From Propionibacteriaceae bacterium (lineage in GTDB: Bacteria; Actinomycetota; Actinomycetes; Propionibacteriales; Propionibacteriaceae), in NCBI GenBank assembly GCA_027346035.1, contig DAIESZ010000089.1, positions 1-7,438 on the forward strand: a DNA stretch of 7,438 bases, written 5' to 3'. How positions within the stretch are numbered: the first letter of the stretch is position 1; each line of letters begins with the position of its first letter. The notes beneath the pieces are model-generated. The model did not search any database. It was not told the origin of the DNA and saw only the letters and a list, made by a program, of their open reading frames with translations. The translations under genes and the position numbers were made by a program. This document shows, in pieces, positions 6,284 through 7,438 of the stretch.

Positions 6284-6312
6284 AAACTAGTGAAAGATAC
6301 TTGCCGGGTCAA
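6284..6312 (-). promoter_or_regulatory. Promoter of the flavoenzyme gene, probably leaderless
   Basis: On the minus strand TTGACC (6312-6307) and TAGTTT (6289-6284) are separated by exactly 17 bases, a near-consensus housekeeping-sigma promoter. Only nine bases (CGACTATTC) separate TAGTTT from the ATG at 6274, so transcription should begin at or within a few bases of the start codon. The absence of any Shine-Dalgarno agrees. This stretch is also much more AT-rich than its surroundings. An imperfect palindrome, CTTG-N6-CAAG (6300-6313), overlaps the -35 box and could be a repressor site. Confidence 0.65.
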
Positions 6313-6374
6313 GCAATTCCGCGGCACCTCCGAACGCCCGACGAGCCGTATCGCGGCCTGTCGGCCCGGGGTCA

Positions 6375-6380
6375 TAGGCT
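6375..6380 (+). promoter_or_regulatory. Candidate -10 box (TAGGCT) for the S9 peptidase gene, leaderless arrangement
   Basis: TAGGCT is followed by six bases (CAGGAC) and the ATG at 6387. That spacing puts the expected transcription start on or next to the A of the start codon. The AGGA in the gap is only one base from the ATG, too close to act as a normal ribosome site. No convincing -35 box is seen 16-18 bases upstream. Confidence 0.5.
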
Positions 6381-6386
6381 CAGGAC

Positions 6387-7438
6387 ATGAGCGACGACGA
6401 CGACGTGCACACCCCCTCCGATCCCTGGTCCGATCTCAACGCCTACGTGGCACTCCCCCGCCTCGGTGGGCTCCTGCTGTCTCCCGACGGCAGCCGCCTG
6501 CTGGTCTCGGTCTCCGGCCCCGACAAGGACGTCACCGCCTACCGCAGCGCCTGGTGGGCTCTCGACCCCGACGGCCTGCAGCCGGCGCGCCGCCTCACCC
6601 GCTCGGTCGAGGGCGAGACGTTCGGCGCGCTCACCCCCGACGGCGGGTTCGTCTTCGGGTCGAAACGACCGACCCCGGGCGACGAGAAGGGCACCGCCGC
6701 CCCCGGCGACGGGCCCGATCCCGACGACCTCGGCGCCCTGTGGTTCCTGCCCCCCGCGGGCGGTGAAGCCCACCCGCTCGCCCGGCGCTCGGGCGGGTTC
6801 GGCGGGGTGCTGGCCGCCCGTACGGCCGACATTCTGGTGGCCAGGGTGCCCATGCATGCGGGGGCCGCCGACGACGCGGCCGACGCGGCCAAGCGCAGTG
6901 CCCGGCGCAAGCAGAAGGTGGCCGCGATCCTGCACGAGGCCTACCCCGTGCGCTACTGGGACCATGACCTCGGCCCGGTCGCCGACCGGCTCGCCCGCCT
7001 CGACCTCTCCGACGACGCCGGCGAGCGCGTCGCGGCGTCCACGCCGATCACCGGCGACATCGGCCGCGCCCTCGACGACGTCGCCTGGTCGCTGAGCGAC
7101 GACGGCATCCGGCTGGTCGTCGACTGGGCCGAGCCCCGTTCCCGCAGCGAGGTCGCCGGCACGGTCGTTTCGATCGACACCCGCACCGGCGAGCGCACCG
7201 TGCTGGCGCGTGACGACGCCGACGAGTTCGGGCATCCGGTCGTCTCGGGCGACGGATCGCTCGTCGTGAGCGTGCGCCACTACCGGTCGACCGGCGCCGA
7301 CGCCCCCGACTCCAAGCTGTGGCTCATCGACGGCTCCGGCGCGGGTCGCCTGCTCGCCCCCGACTGGGACCGCTGGCCCACGCCGGTCGCCTTCTCTCCC
7401 GACAACCGCACGCTCTATGCGGTGGCCGACGACGACGG
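6387..7438 (+). CDS. S9 family (prolyl oligopeptidase-type) peptidase, N-terminal propeller part; 3' end outside window
   Basis: From the ATG at 6387 the frame is open for 350 codons to the window end. The product starts MSDDDDVHTPSDPWSDLNAY and shows repeated propeller-blade signatures: LLLSPDGSRLLVSVSG (about 29-44), GALTPDGGFVFGS (80-92), VAWSLSDDGIRLVVDW (232-247), PVVSGDGSLVVSVRH (284-298) and PVAFSPDNRTLYAV (333-346). The stretch ILHEAYPVRYWDHDLGP (181-197) is, from memory, typical of actinobacterial S9 peptidases related to acylaminoacyl-peptidase and dipeptidyl aminopeptidase. These are serine hydrolases that trim short peptides; the propeller screens substrates for a C-terminal alpha/beta-hydrolase domain, which lies beyond the window, so the catalytic triad is not seen. 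No signal peptide or membrane segment is visible, suggesting a cytoplasmic enzyme. A charged stretch (about 160-178, Asp/Ala then Lys/Arg) is probably a surface loop. It is divergent from the flavoenzyme gene. Confidence 0.85.
   Translation, partial: MSDDDDVHTPSDPWSDLNAYVALPRLGGLLLSPDGSRLLVSVSGPDKDVTAYRSAWWALDPDGLQPARRLTRSVEGETFGALTPDGGFVFGSKRPTPGDEKGTAAPGDGPDPDDLGALWFLPPAGGEAHPLARRSGGFGGVLAARTADILVARVPMHAGAADDAADAAKRSARRKQKVAAILHEAYPVRYWDHDLGPVADRLARLDLSDDAGERVAASTPITGDIGRALDDVAWSLSDDGIRLVVDWAEPRSRSEVAGTVVSIDTRTGERTVLARDDADEFGHPVVSGDGSLVVSVRHYRSTGADAPDSKLWLIDGSGAGRLLAPDWDRWPTPVAFSPDNRTLYAVADDD

Noticed and set aside
6372..7280. 302-codon minus-strand open frame at the right end
   Set aside because: The plus-strand frame from 6387 is open to the window edge and carries propeller repeats and the WDHDLGP segment. 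The minus-strand product has no family features.

Overview
This is a very GC-rich, densely coded bacterial window. Its codon use (G or C at nearly every third position) and its mix of a P450, a luciferase-like flavoenzyme, a short conserved membrane protein and an S9 peptidase suggest an actinomycete. Mycobacteriales (Gordonia, Williamsia, Rhodococcus or mycobacterial type) is the likeliest order, but this is judged from protein style alone. I see no mobile element, CRISPR array, rRNA or tRNA gene, and no sign of phage or recent transfer.

Layout, left to right. A 5'-truncated family 3 glycoside hydrolase (beta-glucosidase type) runs rightward to 2168. It converges on a leftward Gfo/Idh/MocA oxidoreductase (2285-3253). 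The gap between their stops holds a long, near-perfect inverted repeat, probably a two-way terminator. Further leftward genes follow: a cytochrome P450 (3398-4546, with a strong hairpin just past its stop), a 106-residue four-helix membrane protein (4665-4985, with a perfect AGGAGG ribosome site), and a luciferase-like flavin-dependent oxidoreductase (5222-6274). The last gene runs rightward from 6387 off the window end. It encodes the N-terminal beta-propeller part of an S9 (prolyl oligopeptidase-type) peptidase and is divergent from the flavoenzyme gene.

The genes do not form one pathway. Gaps between the leftward genes are 118-236 bases, and hairpins or candidate promoters lie in them, so most look like separate transcription units. 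The hydrolase and the Gfo/Idh/MocA enzyme could both touch sugar metabolism, but they converge and are not an operon. The P450 and the flavoenzyme are oxidoreductases of unknown substrate.

The most informative non-coding signals are the -10-like hexamers of TAGNNT form upstream of four genes. Two of them sit so close to the start codon that leaderless mRNAs are likely: the flavoenzyme gene (TTGACC, 17 bases, TAGTTT, then 9 bases to ATG) and the S9 peptidase gene (TAGGCT, then 6 bases to ATG). I found no convincing undescribed system. The window reads as ordinary chromosomal metabolism with a few structural and regulatory details worth checking.
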